The position numbers were made by a program, and so were the translations under genes. From CAYLZO01 sp964387775 (lineage in GTDB: Bacteria; Chloroflexota; Anaerolineae; JAAYZQ01): 18,495 bases of DNA. The DNA lies in NCBI GenBank assembly GCA_964387775.1, contig CAYLZO010000092.1:1-18495 (forward strand). The letters are read 5' to 3'. The notes below the pieces were generated by a model that worked only from the letters and a program-made list of their open reading frames with translations, was not told where the DNA came from and did no database searches. Shown here one piece after another: positions 1 through 7,723 of this stretch (its first letter is position 1; the number at the start of each line of letters is the position of its first letter).

Positions 1-54
1 GGCGAATGCCGTGCCGATTATATCACTACCTGGCCTACAGGTCAAAACGGCCCT

Positions 55-83
55 TTGACTTTCGCCATCTCTTTTGCTAAAAT
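55..83 (+). promoter_or_regulatory. Sigma70-type promoter of pstB
   Basis: The -35 element TTGACT (55-60) and the -10 element TAAAAT (78-83) are 17 bp apart, each 5/6 to consensus. The predicted transcript start is near 90, giving a leader of about 26 nt to the ATG at 116 with GGGAGG at 104-109. An imperfect operator-like inverted repeat, ACCTG-N5-CAGGT, lies at 28-42 just upstream. The promoter overlaps an alternative TTG start at 74, which argues against that start. Confidence 0.7.
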
Positions 84-115
84 GGCGCCTGACGCTGGAC
101 ACCGGGAGGCAGGGC

Positions 116-877
116 ATGGCGTATACACAAAAGATGAGCGTGCACGATCTGACGTTGTTCTACGGTGACTTTCAGGCTCTGAAAGGGATCTCGCTGGGCG
201 TCAAAAAGAACCAGATCACGGCCCTCATCGGCCCATCGGGTTGCGGCAAGAGCACGTTTCTACGCTGTTTGAACCGCATGAACGACACCATCCCCGGCGT
301 GCGCATCTCGGGCGACGTCCGGCTGGACGGCGAGGACATCTATGCCCCCCAATTTGACGTGGTGAATCTGCGCCAGCGGGTGGGTATGGTCTTTCAGCGC
401 CCCAATCCCTTTCCGCAGAGTGTTTTCGACAATGTGGCTTTTGGCCCCCGGGTCCTGGGTATGCACAAGACGCGCAGTTTGGATGACCTGGTGCGCGAGA
501 GCCTGGAGGGCGCGGCGTTATGGAGTGAGGTCAAGAGTAACGTGAAACAAGCGGCCCTGGAGCTGAACAGCGGCCAGCAGCAGCGGCTGTGTATCGCCCG
601 CGTCCTGGCCGTTGAGCCCGAGGTCATTCTTATGGACGAGCCCTGCTCGGCGCTGGACCCCGACGCTACGCTGGCCATCGAGGACTTGATGCGGCGGCTG
701 GAGCAGGACTATACCATCGTCATCGTCACCCACAACATGCAACAGGCGGCCCGGGCCTCCGATTGGACGGGTTTTTTCTGGCTGGGCGAGTTGGTGGAGT
801 ATGGCCCCACAGAGCAGATCTTTACCACGCCGGCCCAAACCCTCACCGAAGACTATATCACGGGACGCGCCGGCTAG
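116..877 (+). CDS. pstB: Phosphate ABC transporter ATP-binding protein PstB
   Basis: This is the ATPase that powers the PstSCAB phosphate importer, acting at the inner face of the membrane with PstA and PstC. The 253-aa length fits the family. Counting from the ATG at 116, visible motifs are Walker A GPSGCGKST (39-47), the Q-loop VFQRPNPFP (Q94), Walker B VILMDEP (170-176) followed by the PstB hallmark CSALDP, and the H-loop VTHNMQQAAR (H206). The ABC signature is unusual: LNSGQQQR instead of the family's LSGGQQQR, at about 150-157. I chose ATG 116 because GGGAGG (104-109) sits 6 nt upstream and the promoter -10 overlaps the in-frame TTG at 74. No pstS, pstC or pstA is visible; they may lie to the left. 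The gene converges on an OmpR-type regulator, but nothing here proves a link to phosphate control. Confidence 0.93.
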   Translation: MAYTQKMSVHDLTLFYGDFQALKGISLGVKKNQITALIGPSGCGKSTFLRCLNRMNDTIPGVRISGDVRLDGEDIYAPQFDVVNLRQRVGMVFQRPNPFPQSVFDNVAFGPRVLGMHKTRSLDDLVRESLEGAALWSEVKSNVKQAALELNSGQQQRLCIARVLAVEPEVILMDEPCSALDPDATLAIEDLMRRLEQDYTIVIVTHNMQQAARASDWTGFFWLGELVEYGPTEQIFTTPAQTLTEDYITGRAG

Positions 878-916
878 CACTACAACGAGACTTTGCCAAA
901 GGGCGCCCCACACGGG

Positions 917-947
917 TCATTCTGAGCGACCGAAGGGAGCGAAGAAT
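917..947. repeat. Dispersed intergenic inverted repeat (ATTCT...AGAAT)
   Basis: An imperfect hairpin sequence lies between the convergent pstB and response-regulator genes. Outer arms ATTCT (919-923) and AGAAT (943-947) flank a GAGCGACC / GGGAGCGA core. Elements of the form ATTCTGAGCG...GCGAAGAAT recur between genes in many GC-rich environmental genomes; that is recalled knowledge, not tested here. It may also act as a bidirectional transcript end, although no T-tract follows. Confidence 0.5.
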
Positions 948-955
948 AGCGCGCC

Positions 956-1684
956 CTATGCTTTAAAGATGTAGCCCACCCCCCGCACGTTGAGGATGTG
1001 GCGGGGGGACGAAGGGTTCGGTTCCACCTTGCGGCGCAGGCGATAGATGTACCACTTGATGACATCACGGGCCTCCTGCAAATGGTCGCATTCGTAGCCG
1101 CGCACCACCTGCACCAGTTCGGGCGGGGGGATCGGCCGGTCGTCGTTTTCCATCAAGTGGACCAAAAGCTCGTACTCGCTGCTCGTCAGGTCCAAGACGC
1201 GCCCATCCAGCAGGACTTGAGCGTCCTGGAGATCCACCGTGAACCCGCCCCGCTTCAAGAGCGAAGCGTCCTCCTCCTGCTCGGGAGAGGCGGGTTCGGC
1301 TGCCCTTTGCTGCCGCTTTTCGAGCACCTCGGCCACCACCTGGCGGACCTGGCTGGCCTTGACGGGCTTGAGCAGGTAGGCGTCCACGCCCTCGCGGATG
1401 GCCTCCATGGCCGAGTCGAGGGTGCCGTGGCCGGTCAGGATGATGGCCGCCGTCCGGGGCCAGCGCCAACTGAGGGCCTGGAGGACCCGCAGGCCGTCGA
1501 CGCGGCCGCCCAGCCTCAAGTCCAACAGGGCCAGGTCAAAGGCGGTGTCGCGCAAGCGCTCCAGCGCCTCCTCCCCGCTGGAGGCGGTGACGACGTCGTG
1601 TCCCTCGCCCTCCAGCGTCTCTGCCAGGAAGAAGCGAATCCCTTCGTCGTCGTCCAGGATGAGCGTTCGGATCTCTTTCGCCAT
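956..1684 (-). CDS. OmpR/PhoB-family response regulator (REC + winged helix)
   Basis: A DNA-binding response regulator of 242 aa. Numbered from the ATG at 1684, the receiver domain has the acidic cluster DDDE (11-14), phospho-acceptor Asp55 in LALLDLRL, Thr84 in ILTGHG and Lys106 in LLKPV. After an acidic linker (about 125-145), the C-terminal winged helix (about 150-242) contains the recognition-helix region DVIKWYIYRLRRKVEP and ends in the usual wing RGVGYIF. An in-frame GTG at 1693 also exists, but its bases overlap the AAAGGTG ribosome site that serves ATG 1684, so ATG is preferred. It lies 138 bp downstream of the PAS kinase on the same strand and is its likely partner. The target genes cannot be told from the sequence. 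Confidence 0.92.
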   Translation of the reverse strand: MAKEIRTLILDDDEGIRFFLAETLEGEGHDVVTASSGEEALERLRDTAFDLALLDLRLGGRVDGLRVLQALSWRWPRTAAIILTGHGTLDSAMEAIREGVDAYLLKPVKASQVRQVVAEVLEKRQQRAAEPASPEQEEDASLLKRGGFTVDLQDAQVLLDGRVLDLTSSEYELLVHLMENDDRPIPPPELVQVVRGYECDHLQEARDVIKWYIYRLRRKVEPNPSSPRHILNVRGVGYIFKA

Positions 1685-1766
1685 GTGATTCACCTTTCGT
1701 GACCGGGCCGGATAGGGGCGAGGCGTCCCAGGTAACGGCCTCCTGAGTGCAAGACGCGCCGATGGT

Positions 1767-1784
1767 GCCCGGCCGTTTCCGGGC
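1767..1784. other. Intercistronic hairpin between PAS kinase and its regulator
   Basis: A perfect 6-bp stem, GCCCGG (1767-1772) and CCGGGC (1779-1784), encloses a 6-nt loop. It lies in the gap between the kinase stop (1823) and the regulator start (1684). No T-run follows on either strand, so it is not a standard intrinsic terminator. It could adjust the ratio of the two transcripts or protect an mRNA end. Confidence 0.35.
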
Positions 1785-1822
1785 GTCGGTCTGGCTGGGA
1801 ATACCTCTCCCCCACCGGTCTT

Positions 1823-4423
1823 TTATTCTTGCAGCGGCAGCCAGATGGTAAAGGTCGTGCCCTCGCCCTCCCGGCTCTTCACCTCGATTCGCCCCCTGTG
1901 CTGCTGCACGACGTTGCGGCTGATAAAGAGGCCCAGGCCCAGGCTGTCCCTCTTGGTCGTGTAGAACGGCTCAAAGAGGTGATCCAGCGTCTCGGGCGAG
2001 ATGCCCACGCCGTCGTCGGCAAACTGGACCTGAATCCCGGCCGGTTGCCCCACGCTGGAGGTCCGCACTTCCAGGCGGCCGCCTTCGGGCATGGCGTCCA
2101 GGGCGTTGAGCACCAGGTTGAGAAAGACCTGCTGCATGGCGTCGGACATCAACTTTAGCTCCGGCAGGTCGGGCGCCGGCTCCCAGCTCACCTCGACGCA
2201 GGCGTCGTCGCACGTTCGCTCGGCCAGGATCAGCACCTTGTCCAAGAGTGCGTTCAGATCGACGGATTTTTTGTCCTCGGCTTTGGCTTGCCGGTGCAAA
2301 GCCCGCAACTGGGTCACGATCCGCGAGGCCCGCTCCAGGGCCTCGGCCGTGACCTCCAGGTAATGGCCCGCGTCGCCCCCCTTTTCCAGGCGCTCCTGGG
2401 CCAGATCGAGGCAGCCCACGGCGGCCTGGAGGGGGTTGTTGATCTCGTGGGCCAGGGAGGCGGCCATCTTGCCGGCGACGGACAGTCGCTCGGCGTCGAC
2501 GAGGGCCTTCAGGGCCTGTTTCTGCTCGGTGACGTCCTCGGCGACGCCGGCCAGGCGATAGACCCGCCCAAAGTCGTCCTGGATGGGAAAGGCCCGGGTT
2601 CGGATCCAGCGCACCTGGCCGTCGGGCCGGACGATGCGGAACTCCAGTTCTCGGTCCTCCCAGACCAGCATCAGGTCGCGGGGGATGCGTTTTCGGTCCT
2701 CCGGATGTACGTCGGCCAGGAGCGCCTCCATGTCCCGCGGCAGCTCGCCGGGAGAGCGGCCCCAGATCTCTTCGTAGGCGGGATTGACATAGAGCACCTG
2801 CCCGGTCTGGGGATCGGTGAGCCAAAAGATCTCGTCGATATTCTCCGCCATCTGGCGCAGTTGCTCCTCGCTGGCCCGCAACTCCGCCTCGGCCCGGTGA
2901 CGCTGGTCGATCTCGGCCCGCAGCGCGGCGTTGAGTTCGAGCAACTGGGCCGTCCGCTCCTCGACCCGCGTTTCCAGCTCGCTGCGCGCCTGTTCCAACT
3001 CGTCGTGGAGCTGCTTGTGCTCGGTGATGTCCCGGTGGCTGCTGCGATAGCCCAGCCAGGTCCCGTCGTCGCCGTGGACCGGCTGGCAGACGTGGTTGAT
3101 CCAGCGCACCTCGCCGTCGCGGGTCACGATGCGAAAGTCAAGCCCTCGCACTGGGTGGCCCTCGTGTTTGTTCCCCAGATGTTCTTCCAAGATGAAGTGG
3201 TCGTCGGGATGGACGATGCGCTGCAGGAGGTCAGGATCGTCGTAGAATTCCTGTGGCCCATAGCCCGTGATCCGCTCGCACGCCGGCGAGACGTAGAGGT
3301 GCTGACCATCGGGGCCGGTCCAAGACTCCCAGTAGTAGGTATAGTCGGCCACCAGGCGAAAGCGCTCCTCGCTGGCCTGCAACACCTGTCCAGCCTGGAT
3401 GTGCTCCGTCACCTCCAGCAAGGAAAGGACGAGCCCCTGCACCGTCCCCGCTCCATCCTTGACCGGCACCAGGGTCCAGTCCCAATAGGTCACGCCCCGC
3501 TCGGGCTGGTCGGCGTACTCGAAAGGCTTGGCCTGGAAGGCAATCGGCTCGCCGCTATCGCGCACCTGCTCAAAAATGGCTCTGTTCTCTTTGTTGGGAA
3601 AGAGGTCAAAGTGATTGCTGCCCAACAGCTCCTGGCGGGTATGACCCGATTTCTCAACATAGGCCGAGTTGACGTGCAGGAAGTTGAACTGGGGATCCAG
3701 GTAGGCCAGACAGGTGTGGGTGCTCTCCATGATCACGTGCAAGGTGTCGCGGTCCCGCTCCAGGCTTGCGGCCAGTTCCTGGATTTCCTCCCGGTCCCGG
3801 GCGATCTGGCCCAGCAGCCGCTCCCGCTCCTGGGCTCTGTGGCTGGCGGTGATGTTGCGCAGCAGCCAGCGCAGGCCGGTCAGCTCGCCCCGGGCATCGT
3901 AAGAGGGGGCCACGGTCAGGGCCGCCGGAAAGGGGACGCCCTGGTGCGGCCGGATGTGCACCTCCCATTCGGCCCGGCCGGCGCTCGTGGCCTGTCGGAT
4001 GGCCAACTGGTCGAGATGGCGGTGAAAGGGCTTCCAGTCGTCAGGGTCCAGGTAGAGAACGAGGGGTTTGCCCCGCAAGTGTTCGCCCGGCAGCCCGAGC
4101 AGCTCCTCGGCTGCGCGGTTGGCGTCTTGGATGTGGCCCTGGGGGTCGGTCACCAGGTAGCCGTCGGGCGCGAACTGGAAGGGGTCCTGGTAGCGGCGGC
4201 GTTCGGCCTCGAGGGCCTGGCGGGTGGCCAGGAGCTCGTCGTTCTGTTGCTCCAGCTCCTCGCCGGTCACTTGGAGTTGTTCGTAGGCCACCCGGAGTTT
4301 CTCGTAGGTCTGCTGGAGCTCGTCGTCGGTTTGCCTGCTGGGGGCTGGCTCGAGCAGGTCGCGGGATAAGGGTTGCACCTTTTTTCGTCCGGGGTCACCC
4401 TGCCCGTCGTTGGGTCTCTCCAT
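1823..4423 (-). CDS. Soluble four-PAS sensor histidine kinase (NtrB-like core)
   Basis: An 866-aa sensor kinase expected to autophosphorylate and pass phosphate to the regulator downstream. Order: a charged N-terminus with coiled coil (about 33-78, LQQTYEKLRVAYEQL-type heptads), PAS1 (about 78-192), a short coil, PAS2 (about 224-340), PAS3 (about 352-470), a second coiled coil (470-520), PAS4 (about 519-636), HisKA with SLAHEINNPLQ (His659), then HATPase_c with N-box NLVLNALDAMPEGG (Asn773), G1 DDGVGI (about 803-808), F-box LFEPFYTTK and G2 GLGLF. There is no signal peptide or membrane helix, so it should sense something inside the cell. The PAS ligands cannot be read from the sequence. The ATG at 4423 has GGAAAG 8 nt upstream. 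The kinase core is NtrB/AtoS-like while the partner regulator is OmpR-like, a mixed pairing. Confidence 0.93.
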   Translation of the reverse strand: MERPNDGQGDPGRKKVQPLSRDLLEPAPSRQTDDELQQTYEKLRVAYEQLQVTGEELEQQNDELLATRQALEAERRRYQDPFQFAPDGYLVTDPQGHIQDANRAAEELLGLPGEHLRGKPLVLYLDPDDWKPFHRHLDQLAIRQATSAGRAEWEVHIRPHQGVPFPAALTVAPSYDARGELTGLRWLLRNITASHRAQERERLLGQIARDREEIQELAASLERDRDTLHVIMESTHTCLAYLDPQFNFLHVNSAYVEKSGHTRQELLGSNHFDLFPNKENRAIFEQVRDSGEPIAFQAKPFEYADQPERGVTYWDWTLVPVKDGAGTVQGLVLSLLEVTEHIQAGQVLQASEERFRLVADYTYYWESWTGPDGQHLYVSPACERITGYGPQEFYDDPDLLQRIVHPDDHFILEEHLGNKHEGHPVRGLDFRIVTRDGEVRWINHVCQPVHGDDGTWLGYRSSHRDITEHKQLHDELEQARSELETRVEERTAQLLELNAALRAEIDQRHRAEAELRASEEQLRQMAENIDEIFWLTDPQTGQVLYVNPAYEEIWGRSPGELPRDMEALLADVHPEDRKRIPRDLMLVWEDRELEFRIVRPDGQVRWIRTRAFPIQDDFGRVYRLAGVAEDVTEQKQALKALVDAERLSVAGKMAASLAHEINNPLQAAVGCLDLAQERLEKGGDAGHYLEVTAEALERASRIVTQLRALHRQAKAEDKKSVDLNALLDKVLILAERTCDDACVEVSWEPAPDLPELKLMSDAMQQVFLNLVLNALDAMPEGGRLEVRTSSVGQPAGIQVQFADDGVGISPETLDHLFEPFYTTKRDSLGLGLFISRNVVQQHRGRIEVKSREGEGTTFTIWLPLQE

Positions 4424-4730
4424 GTCTCATTCTTTCCAATTCCCTTGTCACACGTCTCTGTGCTCGCCCGATCCACCACAGACCGGCTACCTGTCCCAAG
4501 ATCGACACGGGCAGCCTCTTGGCGTCGGGTGGTTATTATAACACAGCCGGGCCAGAGTCCCAAATTGGCCTGTTTTTGGGTGTGCGAAGCAGCGTGTTTC
4601 GACCTGGCTCAAATCGACGAGCTGGTTCGGTTTCCGTGGGGGGATGGACCATGGGCTGGGCAAAGTCCAACGCAATCCCAACCCTATCAGATCAAGCTAC
4701 GGCAGCCCTATTTTTCAGGGCATAACCGGT
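4424..4730. other. 307-bp intergenic region carrying the kinase promoter
   Basis: No convincing coding sequence is present between the SBBP gene stop and the PAS kinase start. The clearest signal is the - strand promoter at 4535-4563. Close to the SBBP stop there is a weak hairpin, GCCCT (4705-4709) with AGGGC (4717-4721), but no T-tract follows it on the - strand, so termination of the surface operon here is not shown. Confidence 0.6.
4535..4563 (-). promoter_or_regulatory. Extended -10 promoter for the PAS kinase/regulator pair
   Basis: Read on the - strand: -35 TTGGGA (4563-4558), a 17-bp spacer, then a perfect TATAAT (4540-4535) preceded by TG-T, which makes an extended -10. The transcript would start near 4528, with a leader of about 105 nt to the kinase ATG at 4423. 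Confidence 0.7.
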
Positions 4731-7697
4731 TCATCTCTGGACAAGGGGCAAGTACACGAGCCGGGCATAGGTCCGGTTCGATACCGCGTCGCACTCCACC
4801 AGTCCTCCGTCCTGGGGCTCGACGCACGCCTGGTTGAGGATGAGCGGCGCAAAGTCCCCTGTGCCCGTGATCTCGACACGCACGGCAAAGGTCACCATGG
4901 TGGGTACAGCAGCGGTCAGACTCAGCGAGCCGCTGATGGCTTCCGCCGCCGGGTCATAGACCACGCCCGCCGGGCCGCTCAGCGAGCCGCTGAGGTAGGC
5001 CGTGTAGGTCGGCACGGGGTCATACAGCACGACGTCACGGGCCTCGGGGTAGAGGATCCGGACCGTGTAGGTCAGGACGTCGCCATAGTTCAGGGGTTGG
5101 TAATCGGGAATGGCGCTCTCCTTCAGGATATGATATCCGGTAAAGTCCTGCCCCGTGGCGCTGGGTGGGATGGTCACTGTACGGGCTTCCGGCGAAAAGA
5201 AGTAGCCGGCCCGTTTCGGAGTCAGCACGTATTCGCCGGGCTCCAGGTCGGCGATGGTGTACTCGCCGCTGGTCCCGGTGGCGCCCAGGTAGCCCCCTCC
5301 GGCAACGACCTGCACGGCCAGAATGGGCCGGCCTTCCGGGTCAACCACCTTGCCGGTGATGAGGTAGCTGGGCTCGACGTTTAACTTTGCCACGAAAGCG
5401 TCGTCGCACGGATAACCACTGCAATCGCCGCCGCCAAATTCCGTGTCGTAGGCGCCGGGGGTGGTGGGCCAGTCCGCGGAGCCGGTGTGTCCGACAACGT
5501 AGACGGTCTCCCCCTCTCCCAGGGCAATGCCGCGGCCATAGTCCAGATAGTCGCCGCCTAGGTAGGTGCTGTAGACCAGGTCAGCCGGTCCATTCCCCTG
5601 GGGACGCAGGCGCGTCACAAAGAGGTCGGTGTAGTCAACCGAAAAAGTTTGAAAGGCATCGGGCGTGACCGGAAAGTCGTCCGAATAGGTGTCACCGACG
5701 ACATAGATGTCACCGGCGTCGTCCACGGAGATGGCGTAGCCGCCGTTATCTATCCACCCCCCCCCCAAGTAGGTGGAGTAGCGCAGGTCGGCCGCGCCGT
5801 TTCCGGCGGGGTTCAGTTTGCTGACGAACCCATCCCCATCGTTAAAGGTCGTGTCGAAGGCACCCGGGGTGGTGGGGAAATCCGCGGCCCAGGTGCTGCC
5901 GGTCAGGTAGACCACACCGGCCGCGTCGACGGCGATGCCTTCTCCCTGTTCGTTGATCGTGGCCGCGCCTCCCAGGTAGGTGGAATAGAGCAGGTCGGCG
6001 GCGCCGTTGCCGGCCGGGTTCAACTTGAAAAAGACCACGTTGCGCGGGCATATCCCTCCCACGCAGTGCGTGCCATTAAAGGTCGTGTCATAAGCGCCAC
6101 TGGTGATGGGGAAATTGCCGGTAGTGGAGCCAACTACATACACAACCCCATCAGCCACCGCCATGTCCCCAAAGGTTTCATAGGCGCCCGGTTCCATTGG
6201 CGTCGCCCCCATAGCGACATAGCTGCTGTAGAGCAGATCGTCCTGGCCCTGACCGGCAAGATTGAACTTGAGCACAAAAAAGTCCGGGCTGTAACCAAAG
6301 GTGCGGTTATAGGCCCCCTCCGTGGTGGGAAACGCCGAAGCCGCGACCAGGCCGGCGACATACACGCCCGACTCGTCGACGGCGATGCCCATGCCATCGG
6401 CCAGGGGGGGCGCAAAGTACGTGCTGTAAACCAGCGCCCCGTCAGCATCCAGTTGGACGACGACCAGATCGCGAGACGGCGGGCTGCCGGGGAAAACGTC
6501 ATCCGGGCTGGCGGGGATGTAGGTCGGGGAATAGGCGCCGGGCGTGGTGGGAAAATCGTCGCTGTTGCTCTCGCCGGCGATGTAGGCCGCGCCGTTCCCA
6601 TCCAGGGCGATGTCCCAGCCCTTTTCGCTCACCGTTCCCGTGTAAACACCCGTGCCCCCCAGGAAGGTGCTGTAGAGCAGGTCGCTGCCGTCGGCGCTCA
6701 GGCGCGCCACAAAGATCTCGCTGTCCCCGCCAAACGAGGTGTCCACCGCCCCTGGTGTGGTGGGAAAGCCGGGGGTCTTGGTGTAACCCGTGACGTGGGC
6801 CTCGCCGTCGCCGTTCACGGCCAGACCGTAGGCCTCATCGTCGTCCTCTCCACCCAGGAAGGTGCTGTAGAGGAGGTGGGTGGGGTTGTCCTGGGGGGCG
6901 GGAGGCGTTAGGTGTAATGCGTCACCTTCGATGATGACATGTTGCGTGATGCGTGATGCGTGATGCGTGGTGGGCGAAGCAAAGGGAGCGGTTACCTCGA
7001 AGGTTTCCGGGGCAGTGTGCTGGACGGTGGGTGGGCCGTCGAGTGTGGTGTCTGGCACAGTCAGCAAAGGCAGCGTCAAATCCCCCGCGGCGGTGGCCAG
7101 GCGCAGACCCTCACCCCCGGCCCGTTTCCCAACAGTGGGAGAGGGGAGTGTTTCTACTCGATTGGCGCCCTCTAGCCGCAGGCGCAGGTCCCGTTGGGCA
7201 AATTGGCAATTTGCCCTACACGCCAGCCGCCAGGTCCAGTTGTTCCCCTCGCCTGTGAGCTCCAAATCCACGCCGGGGAACAGGTCCACGTAGCGCACGC
7301 CGCCCCAGATGGGGACGTCGGTGTGCCAGCGCGACGGGTCATTGCCGTGGTAGTAGTTGAAGGCCGTTTCCCAGGGGCCGAACGGCTCCAGGTGGGGGTG
7401 CGGATCGGCACCGGGGAAGGTCAGGCGCACGGTCGCGGATTGGCCCTGTTCGCCGCCGTCCACCGTTAGCCACAGCGCGTCGTCTGCCAGCCACAGCCGC
7501 CCCTGCTGCAGGCCGTAGACCAGAAAACGGACGCTCTCCGGGAACTGGCCGACGTTTTCGACAAAGAGCAGGGTGCTGTCAGGCAGTCTGTCGCCAACCG
7601 GGGGTTGGGAGAGCGCCTCGTTTTTTGGCAGAAAACTAAACACCAGAGCGCAAGCCGCAACCATCGACAGCCATCGCGTGAGGCACTCTTTGGTCAT
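4731..7697 (-). CDS. Exported SBBP (seven-bladed beta-propeller) repeat protein with regulatory-like, DUF11-like and LPLV-tail regions
   Basis: A 988-aa exported protein. A signal peptide (1 to about 31) is followed by an N-terminal region of the type found before SBBP repeats (FVENVGQFPESVRF at 45-58, about 40-215). Seven SBBP repeats follow (about 275-770), each opening with L-(L/V/R)YS(T/S)(F/Y), usually LGG, and containing an FPTTPGA(Y/F)DT(T/S)F-like segment; the count matches one full propeller. Next come a carboxypeptidase-regulatory-like beta sandwich (starting ITGKVVDPEGRP), a DUF11-like domain (GDVLTYTVRILYPEARDV) and the terminal tail YLPLVQR. GGGAGG lies 5 nt before ATG 7697. It is the last gene of the surface operon, 26 bp after the YD/ZU5 gene. 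Three repeat elements are translated inside it, at residues 161-168, 183-197 and 243-252. A structural or adhesive surface role is likely by family; no catalytic site is visible. Confidence 0.88.
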   Translation of the reverse strand: MTKECLTRWLSMVAACALVFSFLPKNEALSQPPVGDRLPDSTLLFVENVGQFPESVRFLVYGLQQGRLWLADDALWLTVDGGEQGQSATVRLTFPGADPHPHLEPFGPWETAFNYYHGNDPSRWHTDVPIWGGVRYVDLFPGVDLELTGEGNNWTWRLACRANCQFAQRDLRLRLEGANRVETLPSPTVGKRAGGEGLRLATAAGDLTLPLLTVPDTTLDGPPTVQHTAPETFEVTAPFASPTTHHASRITQHVIIEGDALHLTPPAPQDNPTHLLYSTFLGGEDDDEAYGLAVNGDGEAHVTGYTKTPGFPTTPGAVDTSFGGDSEIFVARLSADGSDLLYSTFLGGTGVYTGTVSEKGWDIALDGNGAAYIAGESNSDDFPTTPGAYSPTYIPASPDDVFPGSPPSRDLVVVQLDADGALVYSTYFAPPLADGMGIAVDESGVYVAGLVAASAFPTTEGAYNRTFGYSPDFFVLKFNLAGQGQDDLLYSSYVAMGATPMEPGAYETFGDMAVADGVVYVVGSTTGNFPITSGAYDTTFNGTHCVGGICPRNVVFFKLNPAGNGAADLLYSTYLGGAATINEQGEGIAVDAAGVVYLTGSTWAADFPTTPGAFDTTFNDGDGFVSKLNPAGNGAADLRYSTYLGGGWIDNGGYAISVDDAGDIYVVGDTYSDDFPVTPDAFQTFSVDYTDLFVTRLRPQGNGPADLVYSTYLGGDYLDYGRGIALGEGETVYVVGHTGSADWPTTPGAYDTEFGGGDCSGYPCDDAFVAKLNVEPSYLITGKVVDPEGRPILAVQVVAGGGYLGATGTSGEYTIADLEPGEYVLTPKRAGYFFSPEARTVTIPPSATGQDFTGYHILKESAIPDYQPLNYGDVLTYTVRILYPEARDVVLYDPVPTYTAYLSGSLSGPAGVVYDPAAEAISGSLSLTAAVPTMVTFAVRVEITGTGDFAPLILNQACVEPQDGGLVECDAVSNRTYARLVYLPLVQR
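6944..6971. repeat. 7-bp tandem repeat (GCGTGAT)n inside the SBBP gene
   Basis: Three copies of GCGTGAT are followed by one GCGTGGT. The gene translates it in frame on the - strand as THHASRITQH (residues 243-252), between the N-terminal domain and the first propeller repeat. Three 7-bp units equal seven codons, so gain or loss of three units keeps the frame. Confidence 0.8.
7107..7150. repeat. GC-rich inverted-repeat element translated within the SBBP gene
   Basis: The + strand reads ACCCTCACCCCCGG at the left, a central TTTCCCA-ACAG-TGGGAGA stem, and GAGGGGAGTG at the right. This matches the general form of the CCCTCACCC...GGGAGAGGGG dispersed palindromes seen between genes in many environmental bacteria (recalled, not searched). 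Here it is read in frame as residues 183-197, including SPTVGKRAGGEG, a composition unlike its surroundings. Confidence 0.65.
7196..7216. repeat. Perfect 21-bp palindrome in the SBBP gene
   Basis: Arms GGGCAAATTG (7196-7205) and CAATTTGCCC (7207-7216) are exact reverse complements around a single central G. The palindrome is translated as about residues 161-168 (RANCQFAQ). The same motif type occurs as a dispersed intergenic element in other genomes (recalled knowledge). Confidence 0.75.
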
Positions 7698-7723
7698 GTG
7701 ATCCTCCCTCGACCTTGATGTGG

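Noticed and set aside
74..115. TTG start 14 codons upstream for pstB
   Set aside because: It overlaps the promoter -10 and lies before the likely transcript start; ATG 116 has a good ribosome site.
1685..1693. GTG start for the OmpR-type regulator
   Set aside because: The GTG is part of the ribosome site for ATG 1684.
2288..4369. Long + strand open reading of 693 codons opposite the PAS kinase
   Set aside because: It mirrors a gene with clear PAS, HisKA and HATPase motifs. High-GC codon use keeps the opposite frame open, and the translation has no recognisable domain.
4705..4721. Hairpin as intrinsic terminator of the surface operon
   Set aside because: The stem is only 5 bp and no T-tract follows on the - strand.
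5649..6911. + strand open reading of 420 codons opposite the SBBP gene
   Set aside because: Its apparent periodicity comes from the antisense of the propeller repeats.
6944..6971. Possible CRISPR-like array
   Set aside because: Units are 7 bp, directly adjacent, without spacers, and lie inside a coding sequence.
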